A stretch of 60,985 bases of DNA from Mycolicibacter longobardus (lineage in GTDB: Bacteria; Actinomycetota; Actinomycetes; Mycobacteriales; Mycobacteriaceae), in the NCBI RefSeq assembly GCF_002102265.1, contig NZ_LQPG01000004.1, positions 1 to 60,985 of the forward strand. The letters are read 5' to 3'. Position 1 is the stretch's first letter. Each line of letters opens with the position of its first letter. Of this stretch, positions 9,671-18,368 are shown piece after piece. The notes under the pieces are model-generated. The model ran no database searches and had not been told where the DNA came from. It saw only the letters and a program-made list of their open reading frames with translations. The position numbers and the translations under genes are program-made.

Positions 9671-10540
9671 ATGACGATTTCACTCGAGCTGGAATCCACC
9701 GCGGATAATTCGAATCCGATTCCTCATATCCCACTCAATGACCAGGTGGCCATGCCCGTGCTGGGCCTCGGGGTCGCCAAACTGTCCGACGAGCAGACCG
9801 AAGCCTCGGTGCTGGCCGCCCTGGAAAGCGGCTGCCGGCTGATCGACACCGCCGCCTCCTACGGCAACGAAGCCGTGGTGGGACGGGCGATCGAGGCGTC
9901 CGGGGTGCCGCGTTCAGAGCTGTTCGTCAGCACCAAGCTGGGCACGTCCAACCAGGGTTACACCGCCGCCAAGCAGGCCTGCCAACGCAGCCTGGAGCAG
10001 CTCGGCCTGGACTACATCGACATGTACCTGATCCACTGGCCGGCGCCGCAGCTGGGCAGGTACGTGGAGAGTTTCGAAGCCATGGTCGAGGCCCGTGACG
10101 ACGGTCTGGTGCAGTCGATCGGGGTCTGCAACTTCACCGAGGAGCACCTGGCCGAGGTCATCGAGGAGACCGGGGTGACCCCGGCGATCAACCAGATCGA
10201 ACTCCATCCCCGGCTGAGCCAGGTGGAGCTCCGCGACGTCAACGCCGACCGTGACATCGTCACGCAGTCCTACAGTCCGTTGGGTGTGGGGCGGCTGCTC
10301 GACGACCCGGCGGTGACGACGCTGGCGGCCGCCCACGACCGTACGCCGGCGCAGATCCTGATCCGGTGGAATCTGCAGTGCGGCAACGCGGTCATCTCCC
10401 GGTCCGGAAATCCGGAGCGGGTGGCGGCGAACCTCGACGTGTTTGACTTCGAGCTCTCCGAGGCCGACATGGCGGTCCTGGACGGGCTGCACGACGGCAC
10501 CCGGGTGCTGCACGACCCGATGACGTTCCTGGGGACCTAG
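9671..10540 (+). CDS. Aldo/keto reductase
   Basis: A 289-residue NADPH-dependent aldo/keto reductase (AKR superfamily, 2,5-diketogluconate reductase-like). The catalytic tetrad is present: D59 and Y64 in [12 protein letters not shown]89 in VSTKL and H122 in YLIHWP. The C-terminal coenzyme loop [17 protein letters not shown] replaces the more usual IPKS. It reduces aldehydes or ketones in the cytoplasm; methylglyoxal is one known substrate of mycobacterial AKRs. It stands alone, convergent with the sdh operon, with only 12 bases between the stops. Confidence 0.9.
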   Translation: MTISLELESTADNSNPIPHIPLNDQVAMPVLGLGVAKLSDEQTEASVLAALESGCRLIDTAASYGNEAVVGRAIEASGVPRSELFVSTKLGTSNQGYTAAKQACQRSLEQLGLDYIDMYLIHWPAPQLGRYVESFEAMVEARDDGLVQSIGVCNFTEEHLAEVIEETGVTPAINQIELHPRLSQVELRDVNADRDIVTQSYSPLGVGRLLDDPAVTTLAAAHDRTPAQILIRWNLQCGNAVISRSGNPERVAANLDVFDFELSEADMAVLDGLHDGTRVLHDPMTFLGT

Positions 10541-10552
10541 TTTCTTTAGGGG

Positions 10553-11308
10553 TCAGTCGCCCTTGCGGCGGAAGATCTTTCGACCGAGCCAGACGACCGG
10601 GTCATAGCGATCCCCGGCCACCCGCTCCTTCATCGGGATGATGCCGTTGTCGGTGATCGTGATGTGTTCCGGGCAGACGTCGGTGCAGCACTTGGTGATG
10701 TTGCACAACCCCAGACCGGCGTCGTCCTGAGCGAAGTCGCGCCGGTCGGCGGTGTCCAGCGGGTGCATCTCCAGCTCTGCCAGCCGGATGAACATCCGCG
10801 GCCCGGAGAACTGCGGCTTGTTCTCCTCGTGGTCCCGGATGACGTGGCAGACGTTCTGGCACAGGAAGCATTCGATGCACTTGCGGAACTCCTGGGAGCG
10901 CTCCACGTCGACCTGCTGCATCCGGTACTCGCCGGGCTTGAGATCCGCCGGGGGCCTGAACGCCGGCAGCTCGCGGGCCTTCTGGTAGTTGAACGAGACG
11001 TCGGTGACCAGGTCGCGCACCACCGGGAACGTCCGCACCGGGGTCACCGTGATGGTCTCGTCCGGTTCGAACATCGACATCCGCGTCATGCACAGCAGCC
11101 GCGGGAATCCGTTGATCTCCGCCGAACACGAGCCGCACTTGCCGGCCTTGCAGTTCCAGCGCACCGCCAGGTCGGGGGTCTGGGTCGCCTGCAGCCGGTG
11201 GATGACGTCGAGCACCACCTCGCCCTCGTTCACCTCGACCTCGAAGTCCTGCAGCTCGCCGCCGTCGTCGTCACCGCGCCAGACCCGCAGGTGGGCGTTG
11301 TGTGCCAT
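10553..11308 (-). CDS. sdhB: Succinate dehydrogenase/fumarate reductase iron-sulfur subunit (Sdh1)
   Basis: 251 residues. The [2Fe-2S] ligands are C53, C58, C61 and C73. The two ferredoxin-type clusters use C144-x2-C147-x2-C150-x3-C154 and the C202/C207/C208/C212 group. It passes electrons from the flavoprotein subunit to the membrane anchor and menaquinone. Corresponds to Rv0247c. The ATG at 11308 shares one base with the sdhA stop (TAATG), so translation is probably coupled. GGAGAG precedes the start. Confidence 0.95.
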   Translation of the reverse strand: MAHNAHLRVWRGDDDGGELQDFEVEVNEGEVVLDVIHRLQATQTPDLAVRWNCKAGKCGSCSAEINGFPRLLCMTRMSMFEPDETITVTPVRTFPVVRDLVTDVSFNYQKARELPAFRPPADLKPGEYRMQQVDVERSQEFRKCIECFLCQNVCHVIRDHEENKPQFSGPRMFIRLAELEMHPLDTADRRDFAQDDAGLGLCNITKCCTDVCPEHITITDNGIIPMKERVAGDRYDPVVWLGRKIFRRKGD

Positions 11309-13227
11309 TACGCTCTCCGTCCCGGATGTTGGGCCAGCTCTTCGTCGGTGTAGTACTTCTCCAGTTCGGAGATCTCGAACAGCTCCAGCAGGTCCTCGCG
11401 CATCCCGGGCTGGGGCTCGGGCGTGATGGTGATGTCGGAAATGGCCTGTCGGCTGTCCGTTTCCGTGGCCCGGCACACCAGCAGGGTTTTGCGCCAGTTG
11501 GAGTCCATGCCCGGGTGGTCGTCGCGGGTGTGGCCGCCGCGGCTCTCGGTGCGCTGCAGCGCGGCCTTGGCCACACACTCGCTGACCAGCAGCATGTTGC
11601 GCAGGTCGACGGCCAGGTTCCAGCCCGGGTTGTAGTGCCGGCCGCCGTCGACGCCGACGCGGGCGAAGCGGGCCTTGAACTCCTCGATCCGGACCAGGGC
11701 CTGCTCCAGCTCGCCGGCGTTGCGGATGATGCCGACCAGGTCGTTCATCGACTGCTGCAGCTCGGCGTGCAGCGTGTAGGGGTTCTCCCCGGCGCCGCCG
11801 CGTTCTAACGGCGCCAACGCCAGCTTCGCCGCGGCGTCCAGTGCCGTCGGCGTCACCGCGGGCCGAGCGTCCAGACCCTGCACGTATTGCGCGGCACCCA
11901 GGCCGGCGCGGCGGCCGAAAACCAGCAGGTCCGACAGGGAGTTGCCGCCCAGCCGGTTGGAGCCGTGCATCCCGCCGGAGCACTCACCGGCGGCGAACAA
12001 CCCGGGGACCATCGAGGCGGCGGTGTCCGGGTCGACCTCGATGCCGCCCATCACGTAGTGGCAGGTGGGGCCGACTTCCATTGCGTCCTTGGTGATGTCG
12101 ACCTCGGCGAGCTGCATGAACTGGTGGTACATCGAGGGCAGCCGGCGTTTGATCTCCTCCGCCGTCAGCCGCGAGGCGATGTCGAGGAACACACCGCCGT
12201 GCGGCGAACCCCGCCCGGCCTTGACTTCGGAGTTGATGGCGCGGGCCACCTCGTCGCGGGGCAGCAGGTCCGGGGTGCGGCGCGCCGAGTCGTTGTCCTT
12301 GAGCCACTGGTCGGCCTCTTGCTCGGTCTCGGCGTACTGGCCCTTGAACACCGGCGGGATGTAGTCGAACATGAACCGGGTCCCGTCGGAATTCTTGAGC
12401 ACCCCGCCGTCGCCGCGCACGCCCTCGGTGACCAGAATTCCCTTCACGCTGGGCGGCCACACCATCCCGGTCGGGTGGAACTGGACGAACTCCATGTTGA
12501 TCAGCGTGGCGCCGGCTCGCAGCGCCAGGGCATGCCCGTCGCCGGTGTACTCCCAGGAGTTGGACGTGACCTTGAACGACTTGCCGATGCCGCCGGTGGC
12601 CAGCACCACCGCCGGCGTCTCGAACAGCACGAAGTTGCCGCTTTCGCGCCAGTAGCCGAACGCACCCGAAATAGCACCGCTGGCTTCGTCTTTGAGTAGT
12701 TCGGTGATGGTGCACTCGTGGAAGATCTTGATCCTGGCCTCGTAGTCGCCGAACTCGGCGTAGTCGTCCTGCTGCAGCGAGACCACCTTCTGCTGCATGG
12801 TGCGGATCAACTCCAGGCCGGTGCGGTCGCCGACGTGGGCCAGCCGTGGGTAGGTGTGACCACCGAAGTTGCGCTGGCTGATCTTTCCGTCTTTGGTGCG
12901 GTCGAACAGTGCGCCGTAGGTTTCCAATTCCCAGACCCGCTCGGGTGCTTCCCGGGCGTGCAGTTCGGCCATCCGCCAGTTGTTGAGGAACTTCCCGCCA
13001 CGCATGGTGTCGCGGAAGTGCACCTGCCAGTTGTCTTTGGCGTTGGCGTTGCCCATCGACGCGGCGCAACCGCCCTCGGCCATCACCGTGTGCGCCTTGC
13101 CGAACAGTGACTTACACACCACCGCGACGCTCAGGCCCTGCTCACGGGCTTCGATCACCGCGCGCAGGCCAGCGCCGCCGGCACCGATCACGACCACGTC
13201 GTAAGAGTGCCGTTCGACTTCAACCAT
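11308..13227 (-). CDS. sdhA: Succinate dehydrogenase flavoprotein subunit (Sdh1)
   Basis: 639 residues, the catalytic FAD subunit oxidising succinate. GAGGAGLRAVIEA is the dinucleotide site, AEGGCAASMGN lies in the flavin-attachment region, MEFVQFHPTG and TEGVRGDGG are the substrate-site segments, and GGMHGSNRLGGNSLSDLLVFGRRAG is the C-terminal FAD motif. Corresponds to Rv0248c of the Sdh1 complex. ATG at 13227 with AGGA five bases upstream. Cotranscribed with the anchor upstream and the Fe-S subunit downstream. Confidence 0.96.
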   Translation of the reverse strand: MVEVERHSYDVVVIGAGGAGLRAVIEAREQGLSVAVVCKSLFGKAHTVMAEGGCAASMGNANAKDNWQVHFRDTMRGGKFLNNWRMAELHAREAPERVWELETYGALFDRTKDGKISQRNFGGHTYPRLAHVGDRTGLELIRTMQQKVVSLQQDDYAEFGDYEARIKIFHECTITELLKDEASGAISGAFGYWRESGNFVLFETPAVVLATGGIGKSFKVTSNSWEYTGDGHALALRAGATLINMEFVQFHPTGMVWPPSVKGILVTEGVRGDGGVLKNSDGTRFMFDYIPPVFKGQYAETEQEADQWLKDNDSARRTPDLLPRDEVARAINSEVKAGRGSPHGGVFLDIASRLTAEEIKRRLPSMYHQFMQLAEVDITKDAMEVGPTCHYVMGGIEVDPDTAASMVPGLFAAGECSGGMHGSNRLGGNSLSDLLVFGRRAGLGAAQYVQGLDARPAVTPTALDAAAKLALAPLERGGAGENPYTLHAELQQSMNDLVGIIRNAGELEQALVRIEEFKARFARVGVDGGRHYNPGWNLAVDLRNMLLVSECVAKAALQRTESRGGHTRDDHPGMDSNWRKTLLVCRATETDSRQAISDITITPEPQPGMREDLLELFEISELEKYYTDEELAQHPGRRA

Positions 13228-13269
13228 GAATCCTCACTCGTCTATGCGTTGATACTTCGAAAAGGCCGG

Positions 13270-14100
13270 TCAGCCAATGAATCGCAGGTCACTGATGGTG
13301 CCGCTGGCGACCAGCATGATGTAGAAATCGGTCAGCATCAATGTGCCCAGGGTGATCCAGGCGAACTGCTTGTGCTTCACGTTGATCTTGCTGATCTGAG
13401 ACCACATCCAGTACCGCACCGGGTGTTTGGAGAAGTGCTTGAGTCGCCCGCCGAACACGTGCCGGCACGAATGGCAGGACAGGCTGTAGGCCCACAGCAT
13501 GATGACGTTGCCGACCAGAATCAGGTTGCCCAGCCCGAATCCGAAGCCGCCCGGACCGTCCTCGGAGTGGAACGCCTTGATCGCGTCGATGGTGTTGATG
13601 ATCGCGATGGCGCCGGCGATGTAGAAGAAGTACCGGTGGGTGTTCTGGATGATCAGCGGGAACCGGGTCTCACCGGTGTAGCCGGCCCGTGGCTCGGGAA
13701 CCGCGCACGCCGTCGGCGACTGCCACACCGTCCGGTAGTAGGCGCCGCGGTAGTAATAGCAGGTCAGCCGGAACAGCAACAGGAACGGCAGGGACACCGC
13801 CGCGTACGGCAGCCACCACACATCGGGAAGGAACCGCGGCCAGAACTCGCTGGCCTCGGCGATGCAGCCCTGGTTCACGCACGGTGAGTAGAACGGCGTC
13901 AGGTAGTGGTACTTCTCGACGAAGTAGTGATTCTGCTGGAATCCGCGCGCCGTCGCGTAGATGAGAAAAGCGGCGAAGCCCAAGTCGATCCGCAGCGGAG
14001 ACATCCACCAGCGGTCGGTGCGCAGGGTGCGATTCGCGATCTGGGCGCGAGTCGCCGAGAAGACGCCGGTGCCGGGACGGTTCACGGCGGGTGCGCTCAT
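13270..14100 (-). CDS. sdhC: Succinate dehydrogenase membrane anchor subunit (Sdh1)
   Basis: 276 residues with several hydrophobic segments (about 38-52, 97-112, 153-170, 190-207 and 245-265), matching Rv0249c. Single fused anchors of this type carry heme b and the quinone site. Histidines in the membrane segments (for example NTHRYFFYIAG and LSCHSCRHVFG) are candidate heme ligands. CHSC also appears twice as close cysteines. It lies 42 bases upstream of sdhA. Confidence 0.92.
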   Translation of the reverse strand: MSAPAVNRPGTGVFSATRAQIANRTLRTDRWWMSPLRIDLGFAAFLIYATARGFQQNHYFVEKYHYLTPFYSPCVNQGCIAEASEFWPRFLPDVWWLPYAAVSLPFLLLFRLTCYYYRGAYYRTVWQSPTACAVPEPRAGYTGETRFPLIIQNTHRYFFYIAGAIAIINTIDAIKAFHSEDGPGGFGFGLGNLILVGNVIMLWAYSLSCHSCRHVFGGRLKHFSKHPVRYWMWSQISKINVKHKQFAWITLGTLMLTDFYIMLVASGTISDLRFIG

Positions 14101-14171
14101 CTGGTGGGGTTCCCTTCGGCTCTAGTTCGTCGCAGGGCGCCCCTTATCGAGCAAGCAGCACCCGGTTGGGT

Positions 14172-14468
14172 TCAGTACCTGCCCTGGCCGCCGACGCCCT
14201 CGTCGTCGACGTCACGCCAGAATTCGCTGTCGTACTCGGTGTCGGGGATCACGATCTTCTCCTGGGCGCGCTCGGCGGCCCAGCGTTCCAGGTCGAGTTC
14301 GCCGGCATCGGACTCGAGGAGTTGGACGTCGGTGAGGATGCGCTCGGCGTCCATCTCGATGCGGCGCATTCCGGGGATGTCGCCGAACCGGGTCTTGATA
14401 CCCAGCACGCAGCGCCGCAGGTCCCCAATCAGGGTGTGCAGTTCGGCGAGTTCGGTTGTGCTCGACAC
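14172..14468 (-). CDS. Conserved hypothetical protein, Rv0250c-like
   Basis: A 98-residue soluble acidic protein, equivalent in position and sequence to Rv0250c; the tail PDTEYDSEFWRDVDDEGVGG is the recognisable part. I chose the GTG at 14468 because GAGGAGGT lies four bases upstream and it gives the Rv0250c length; an ATG at 14495 lacks support. It is the first gene of the Sdh1 operon. Function unknown; consistent presence beside sdh1 suggests an accessory or regulatory role. Confidence 0.85.
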   Translation of the reverse strand: MSSTTELAELHTLIGDLRRCVLGIKTRFGDIPGMRRIEMDAERILTDVQLLESDAGELDLERWAAERAQEKIVIPDTEYDSEFWRDVDDEGVGGQGRY

Positions 14469-14573
14469 CAGACCTCCTCGGGTGGTACGGCTCACAGTAC
14501 GTTCACCCGATGCTAGTCATATCGGGAACGGAACGTGAGACAGATCACGTTGTGCCCTAGTCGGGTTGGACAG

Positions 14574-14611
14574 CGAAAACCCCCGCACAAGGGGGTGTGC
14601 GGGGGTTTTCG
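14574..14611 (-). terminator. hsp20 intrinsic terminator
   Basis: A perfect 16-bp stem, CGAAAACCCCCGCACA with TGTGCGGGGGTTTTCG, and a 6-base loop. On the minus strand it ends in a TTTT run 19 bases past the hsp20 stop at 14630. The A/T runs on both sides would let it work in both directions. Confidence 0.85.
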
Positions 14612-14629
14612 GGCCTTGCCCGGTGGGGC

Positions 14630-15091
14630 CTACCTGGTGATGGCGATCTGTTGCGGCTGGGTGCCCGCGTAGACGCCGGCCACCCGAACCGTCAGCACGC
14701 CGGCGTCGTAGGACGCCGACACCGCGTCACCGGTCACGTGCGCCGGCACCGCGAACGAGCGGTGGAAGGCGCCGTAACGCACTTCGCGCAGTGTGCGGTT
14801 GGTCTCGGCGTCGGTCTCGGCGTGCTCATCGCGGCGTTCGCCCCGAACGACCAGGCGCCCGCCGTCGAGTTCGACCGTCACGTCCTTGTCGACGTCGATG
14901 CCGGGGAGCTCCAGGCGGACCACCGCGTCGTCGCCGTCCTTGGTGATCTCGGCGGCGGGGCGAAATCCGCTCGGCGACGGCGTGGGTGTGCGCCAGTCGC
15001 CGGCGGTGGCCGGGCCAAAGAAGTCGCGTACCCAGCGGTCGGTGTCGAACGGGCCCTTGAACGGTTGCGGCCACAGGGTCAGTGTGCTCAT
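14630..15091 (-). CDS. hsp20: Small heat-shock protein, Hsp20/alpha-crystallin family (Acr2-like)
   Basis: 153 residues with a central alpha-crystallin domain (about 45-140): LELPGIDVDKDVTVELDGGRL, then RYGAFHRSFAVPAHV and the A-x-x-x-G-V-L-T-V motif (YDAGVLTVRV). It is an ATP-independent holdase, equivalent to Rv0251c (hsp/acr2). I start at the ATG at 15091, preceded by GAGGAGG; the frame is open further upstream but runs into the promoter. The upstream region carries a HspR-type inverted repeat within a SigE/SigH-like promoter. Confidence 0.94.
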   Translation of the reverse strand: MSTLTLWPQPFKGPFDTDRWVRDFFGPATAGDWRTPTPSPSGFRPAAEITKDGDDAVVRLELPGIDVDKDVTVELDGGRLVVRGERRDEHAETDAETNRTLREVRYGAFHRSFAVPAHVTGDAVSASYDAGVLTVRVAGVYAGTQPQQIAITR

Positions 15092-15148
15092 CGGTGCCTC
15101 CTCAAGGCTTGCTGCGTGCCGGTCGGGTACCGGTCCGTCACCGGGTAG

Positions 15149-15175
15149 AACTTGAGTCGACCACGCTAAAGTTCC
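15149..15175 (-). promoter_or_regulatory. SigE/SigH-type promoter of hsp20
   Basis: On the minus strand GGAAC (plus 15171-15175) is followed after 19 bases by GTT (plus 15149-15151). This fits the GGAAC-N18/19-GTT pattern of mycobacterial SigE and SigH promoters. It lies about 60 bases before the hsp20 ATG. acr2 of M. tuberculosis is known to be SigE/SigH dependent. Confidence 0.55.
15151..15171. promoter_or_regulatory. HspR (HAIR-like) operator of hsp20
   Basis: CTTGAGT-N7-GCTAAAG matches the HspR inverted repeat CTTGAGT-N7-ACTCAAG perfectly on the left half-site and at five of seven positions on the right. It lies between and overlaps the -35 and -10 elements called here, where a repressor would block transcription. 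Confidence 0.6.
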
Positions 15176-15248
15176 ATGTTCACCCTCGGTGAACGCCCGC
15201 ACAGTTTCGAGCTCCCGGTGAACGGCCTCACACCGGCGTGAGCACACC

Positions 15249-15264
15249 GTCACACGCTTGTAAC
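15249..15264 (+). promoter_or_regulatory. GlnR-box candidate upstream of nirB
   Basis: GTCAC-ACGCTT-GTAAC fits the actinobacterial GlnR pattern GTnAC-N6-GnAAC and also the AC-N9-AC form described for M. smegmatis. It is 45 bases before the chosen nirB start. nirBD is a known GlnR target in mycobacteria. Such short patterns occur by chance in a long window. Confidence 0.4.
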
Positions 15265-15308
15265 GCTTGGCGATATTCCCGCAATATCGGGTTTCTAACG
15301 TCTTTTCC

Positions 15309-17876
15309 ATGGCCCAGATCGAAACGCCCCGCGCCGTCCGCGAGATCGTCGTGGTCGGACACGGCATGGTGGGCCACCGCTTCGTGGAGGCCCTGCGCAG
15401 CAGGTCCGACAGTGCAAGCTGGCGGATCACGGTGCTCGCCGAAGAATCCGACCCCGCCTACGACCGGGTCGGGCTGACTTCCTACACCGACAGCTGGGAC
15501 CGCTCCAGGCTGGCGCTGCCGGGCAATGACTACGCCGGCGACGAACACGTGCGCCTGATGCTCAGCACCCGGGTCGACAAACTGGACCTGGACAACAAGA
15601 CGGTGCTCGCGGCGGACGGGCAGCACTTCGAGTACGACACCTTGGTGCTGGCCACCGGGTCGCGCGCCTTCGTTCCCCCGGTCCCCGGCCACGACCTGCC
15701 CGGTTGCCACGTCTACCGGACCCTGGACGACCTGGACGGGATCCGGGCCGACATCGAGTGCATGCTGGAAGCCGGCCACACCCGCGCCGGAGTGGTGATC
15801 GGCGGCGGGCTGCTCGGTCTGGAAGCCGCGAACGCGCTTCGCGGATCCGGGATCGAGCCGCACATCGTCGAGATGGCGCCCCGCCTGATGCCGCAGCAGC
15901 TCGACGACGCCGGCGGCGTACTGCTCAGCCGGATGATCTCCGACCTGGGCATCTCGGTGCACGTCGGAGTCGGCACCGAGTCGATCGAGCAGCTCACCCA
16001 CCAGTACGGCTCGCCGACCCTGCGGGTGAAACTCTCCGACGGCACCATGATCGAGGCCGGGCTGGTGATCTTCGCCGCCGGGGTGCGCCCGCGCGACGAG
16101 CTGGCCCGCGATGCCGGCCTGGCGATCGCCGAGCGCGGCGGTGTGCTGACCGATCTGTGCTGCAAGACCAGCGATTCCGACGTGTACGCGATCGGCGAGG
16201 TCGCCGCCATCGAAGGTGTCTGCTACGGGCTGGTCGGACCCGGTTACACCAGCGCCGAGGTGGTCGCCGACCGACTGCTGGAGGGCGCCGCGGAGTTCGG
16301 TGAGGCCGACATGTCCACCAAGCTCAAGCTGCTCGGTGTCGACGTGGCCAGCTTCGGTGACGCCATGGGAGCGACCGAGAACTCGCTGTCGGTCGTGGTC
16401 AACGACCCGGTGAAGCGGACCTACGCCAAACTGGTGCTCTCCGACGACGCCAAGACCCTGCTCGGGGGCATTCTCGTCGGCGACGCCTCCTCCTACGGCG
16501 TGCTGCGCCCGATGGTCGGGGCCGAGCTGCCCGGCGATCCGCTGGACCTGCTCGCCCCGGGCAGTGGCGGCGGCGGCAAGACCTCGCTCGGGATCAGTGC
16601 GCTGCCCGGAGCGGCGCAGATCTGTTCCTGCAACAACGTCACCAAGACGCAACTGTGCGATGCGATCGCCGGCGGCTGCCACGACGTGCAGGCGCTCAAG
16701 AGCTGCACCAAGGCCGGCACCTCGTGCGGGTCCTGCATCCCGCTGCTCAAAGAGTTGCTGGTCGCCGAGGGCGTGGAGCAGTCGAAAGCGTTGTGCGAGC
16801 ACTTCACCCAGTCGCGCGCGGAGCTCTTCCAGATCGTCCAGGTCACCGGGATCCGCACCTTCTCCGAACTGCTGGACCGGTTCGGCACGGGGCACGGCTG
16901 CGATATCTGCAAACCGACCGTCGCCTCCATCCTGGCGTCCACCGGATCCGAGCACATCCTGGAGGGCGAGCAGGCCGCCCTGCAGGACTCCAACGACCAC
17001 TTCCTGGCCAACATTCAGCGCAACGGCAGCTACTCGGTGGTTCCGCGGGTTCCCGGCGGCGAGATCAAACCCGAGCACCTGATCCTGATCGGCCAGATCG
17101 CCCAGGAGTTCGGTCTCTACACCAAGATCACCGGTGGGCAGCGGATCGACATGTTCGGCGCGCGGGTGGATCAACTGCCGGACATCTGGCGCAAGCTGGT
17201 CGATGCCGGCATGGAATCCGGTCAGGCATACGGCAAGTCACTGCGCACCGTGAAGAGCTGCGTGGGCAGTGACTGGTGCCGCTACGGGCAGCAGGACTCC
17301 GTGAAGATGGCGATCGACTTGGAGCTGCGCTACCGGGGCCTGCGTGCGCCGCACAAGATCAAGATGGGCGTCTCGGGCTGCGCTCGGGAGTGCGCCGAGG
17401 CCCGCTCCAAGGATGTCGGTGTGATCGCCACCGAGATCGGCTGGAACCTCTACGTCGGCGGCAACGGTGGCATGTCGCCCAAGCACGCCCAACTGCTGGC
17501 CAGCGACCTCGACACCGAGACCGTGTTCCGCTACATCGACCGGTTCCTGATGTTCTACATCCGCACCGCCGATCGGCTGCAGCGCACCGCACCGTGGATG
17601 GAGTCGATCGAGGGTGGCCTCGACCACATCCGCGCCGTCGTCTGCGAGGACTCCCTCGGGCTGGCCGAGGAGTTCGAATCGGAGATGGCCCGCCACGTCG
17701 ACAACTACACCGACGAATGGAAGGGCGTGCTCGACGACCCGGAGAAGCTGTCGCGCTTCGTGTCGTTCGTCAACGCCCCCGACGCCGAAGACCCCACCGT
17801 CGCGTTCACCGTGCGCGACGGTCGCAAAGTCCCACTACCCGTTCCGGTACTGCGCTCAACTGAGGAGGAATCATGA
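15309..17876 (+). CDS. nirB: Assimilatory nitrite reductase [NAD(P)H] large subunit
   Basis: 855 residues reducing nitrite to ammonium. The N-terminal FAD/NAD(P)H domain starts VVVGHGMVGHR and has VVIGGGLLGLEAANAL. The BFD-like [2Fe-2S] domain has CSCNNVTKTQL and CTKAGTSCGSC. The C-terminal siroheme/[4Fe-4S] domain has KSCVGSDWCRYG and GVSGCARECAEA. I use the ATG at 15309, which gives a length close to Rv0252; an ATG at 15267 would overlap the likely promoter. The TGA overlaps the nirD ATG. Confidence 0.95.
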   Translation: MAQIETPRAVREIVVVGHGMVGHRFVEALRSRSDSASWRITVLAEESDPAYDRVGLTSYTDSWDRSRLALPGNDYAGDEHVRLMLSTRVDKLDLDNKTVLAADGQHFEYDTLVLATGSRAFVPPVPGHDLPGCHVYRTLDDLDGIRADIECMLEAGHTRAGVVIGGGLLGLEAANALRGSGIEPHIVEMAPRLMPQQLDDAGGVLLSRMISDLGISVHVGVGTESIEQLTHQYGSPTLRVKLSDGTMIEAGLVIFAAGVRPRDELARDAGLAIAERGGVLTDLCCKTSDSDVYAIGEVAAIEGVCYGLVGPGYTSAEVVADRLLEGAAEFGEADMSTKLKLLGVDVASFGDAMGATENSLSVVVNDPVKRTYAKLVLSDDAKTLLGGILVGDASSYGVLRPMVGAELPGDPLDLLAPGSGGGGKTSLGISALPGAAQICSCNNVTKTQLCDAIAGGCHDVQALKSCTKAGTSCGSCIPLLKELLVAEGVEQSKALCEHFTQSRAELFQIVQVTGIRTFSELLDRFGTGHGCDICKPTVASILASTGSEHILEGEQAALQDSNDHFLANIQRNGSYSVVPRVPGGEIKPEHLILIGQIAQEFGLYTKITGGQRIDMFGARVDQLPDIWRKLVDAGMESGQAYGKSLRTVKSCVGSDWCRYGQQDSVKMAIDLELRYRGLRAPHKIKMGVSGCARECAEARSKDVGVIATEIGWNLYVGGNGGMSPKHAQLLASDLDTETVFRYIDRFLMFYIRTADRLQRTAPWMESIEGGLDHIRAVVCEDSLGLAEEFESEMARHVDNYTDEWKGVLDDPEKLSRFVSFVNAPDAEDPTVAFTVRDGRKVPLPVPVLRSTEEES

Positions 17877-18250
17877 TCACCGCCAACAACATTGAGTTTT
17901 GGACCACCGCCTGCCGTTACGACCAGCTGATCCCCGGTCTTGGTGTGGGTGTGCTGCTCGACAACGGCAAGCAGGCGGCGCTGTTCCGGCTTGACGACGG
18001 TTCGGTGCACGCGGTGTGCAATGTCGACCCGTTCTTCCGGGCGGCTGTGCTGTCCCGGGGCATCGTCGGTGACCGTGGCGGCCGGCTGTCGGTCATCTCA
18101 CCGCTGAAGAAGCAGGCCTTCGCGTTCGACGACGGCAGCTGCCTGGACGACCCCCGGGTCAAGGTGCGGGTGTACCCCACCCGGGTCACCGCGGACGGTT
18201 ACGTGCAGGTCGGCCGGATCGGCGGCGACGTCAGCCGGGCTGTCGCCTAG
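17873..18250 (+). CDS. nirD: Nitrite reductase small subunit
   Basis: 125 residues, a Rieske-fold NirD. As usual for this family it has the fold but not the full Rieske ligand set: CNVDPF stands where CxH would be, and SPLKKQAF where CxxH would be. It pairs with NirB in the cytoplasm. ATGA overlap with nirB shows translational coupling. The gene converges on nnaR, with a 53-bp tandem repeat between them. Confidence 0.94.
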   Translation: MITANNIEFWTTACRYDQLIPGLGVGVLLDNGKQAALFRLDDGSVHAVCNVDPFFRAAVLSRGIVGDRGGRLSVISPLKKQAFAFDDGSCLDDPRVKVRVYPTRVTADGYVQVGRIGGDVSRAVA

Positions 18251-18259
18251 CCTGGTTCG

Positions 18260-18367
18260 CCTGACCCGATGGCGGCGGCCCGCTGCGCCCGGCTCCGCCG
18301 CGCTTGCGACCGCCTGACCCGATGGCGGCGGCCCGCTGCGCCCGGCTCCGCCGCGCTTGCGACCGCC
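18260..18367. repeat. 53-bp tandem direct repeat (two copies) between nirD and nnaR
   Basis: The unit starting CCTGACCCGATGGCGGCGG at 18260 repeats exactly at 18313 and runs a few bases into a third copy. Each unit can fold a GCGGCGG/CCGCCGC hairpin. The array fills nearly all of the 118-base gap between two convergent stops. It probably acts as a double terminator and may vary in copy number between strains. Confidence 0.85.
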
Positions 18368-18368
18368 G

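Noticed and set aside
15228..17174. A 648-codon open frame on the minus strand over nirB
   Set aside because: It is antisense to a well-recognised gene. Its product is His/Gly/Gln-rich with no motif, the usual shadow of GC-rich codons.
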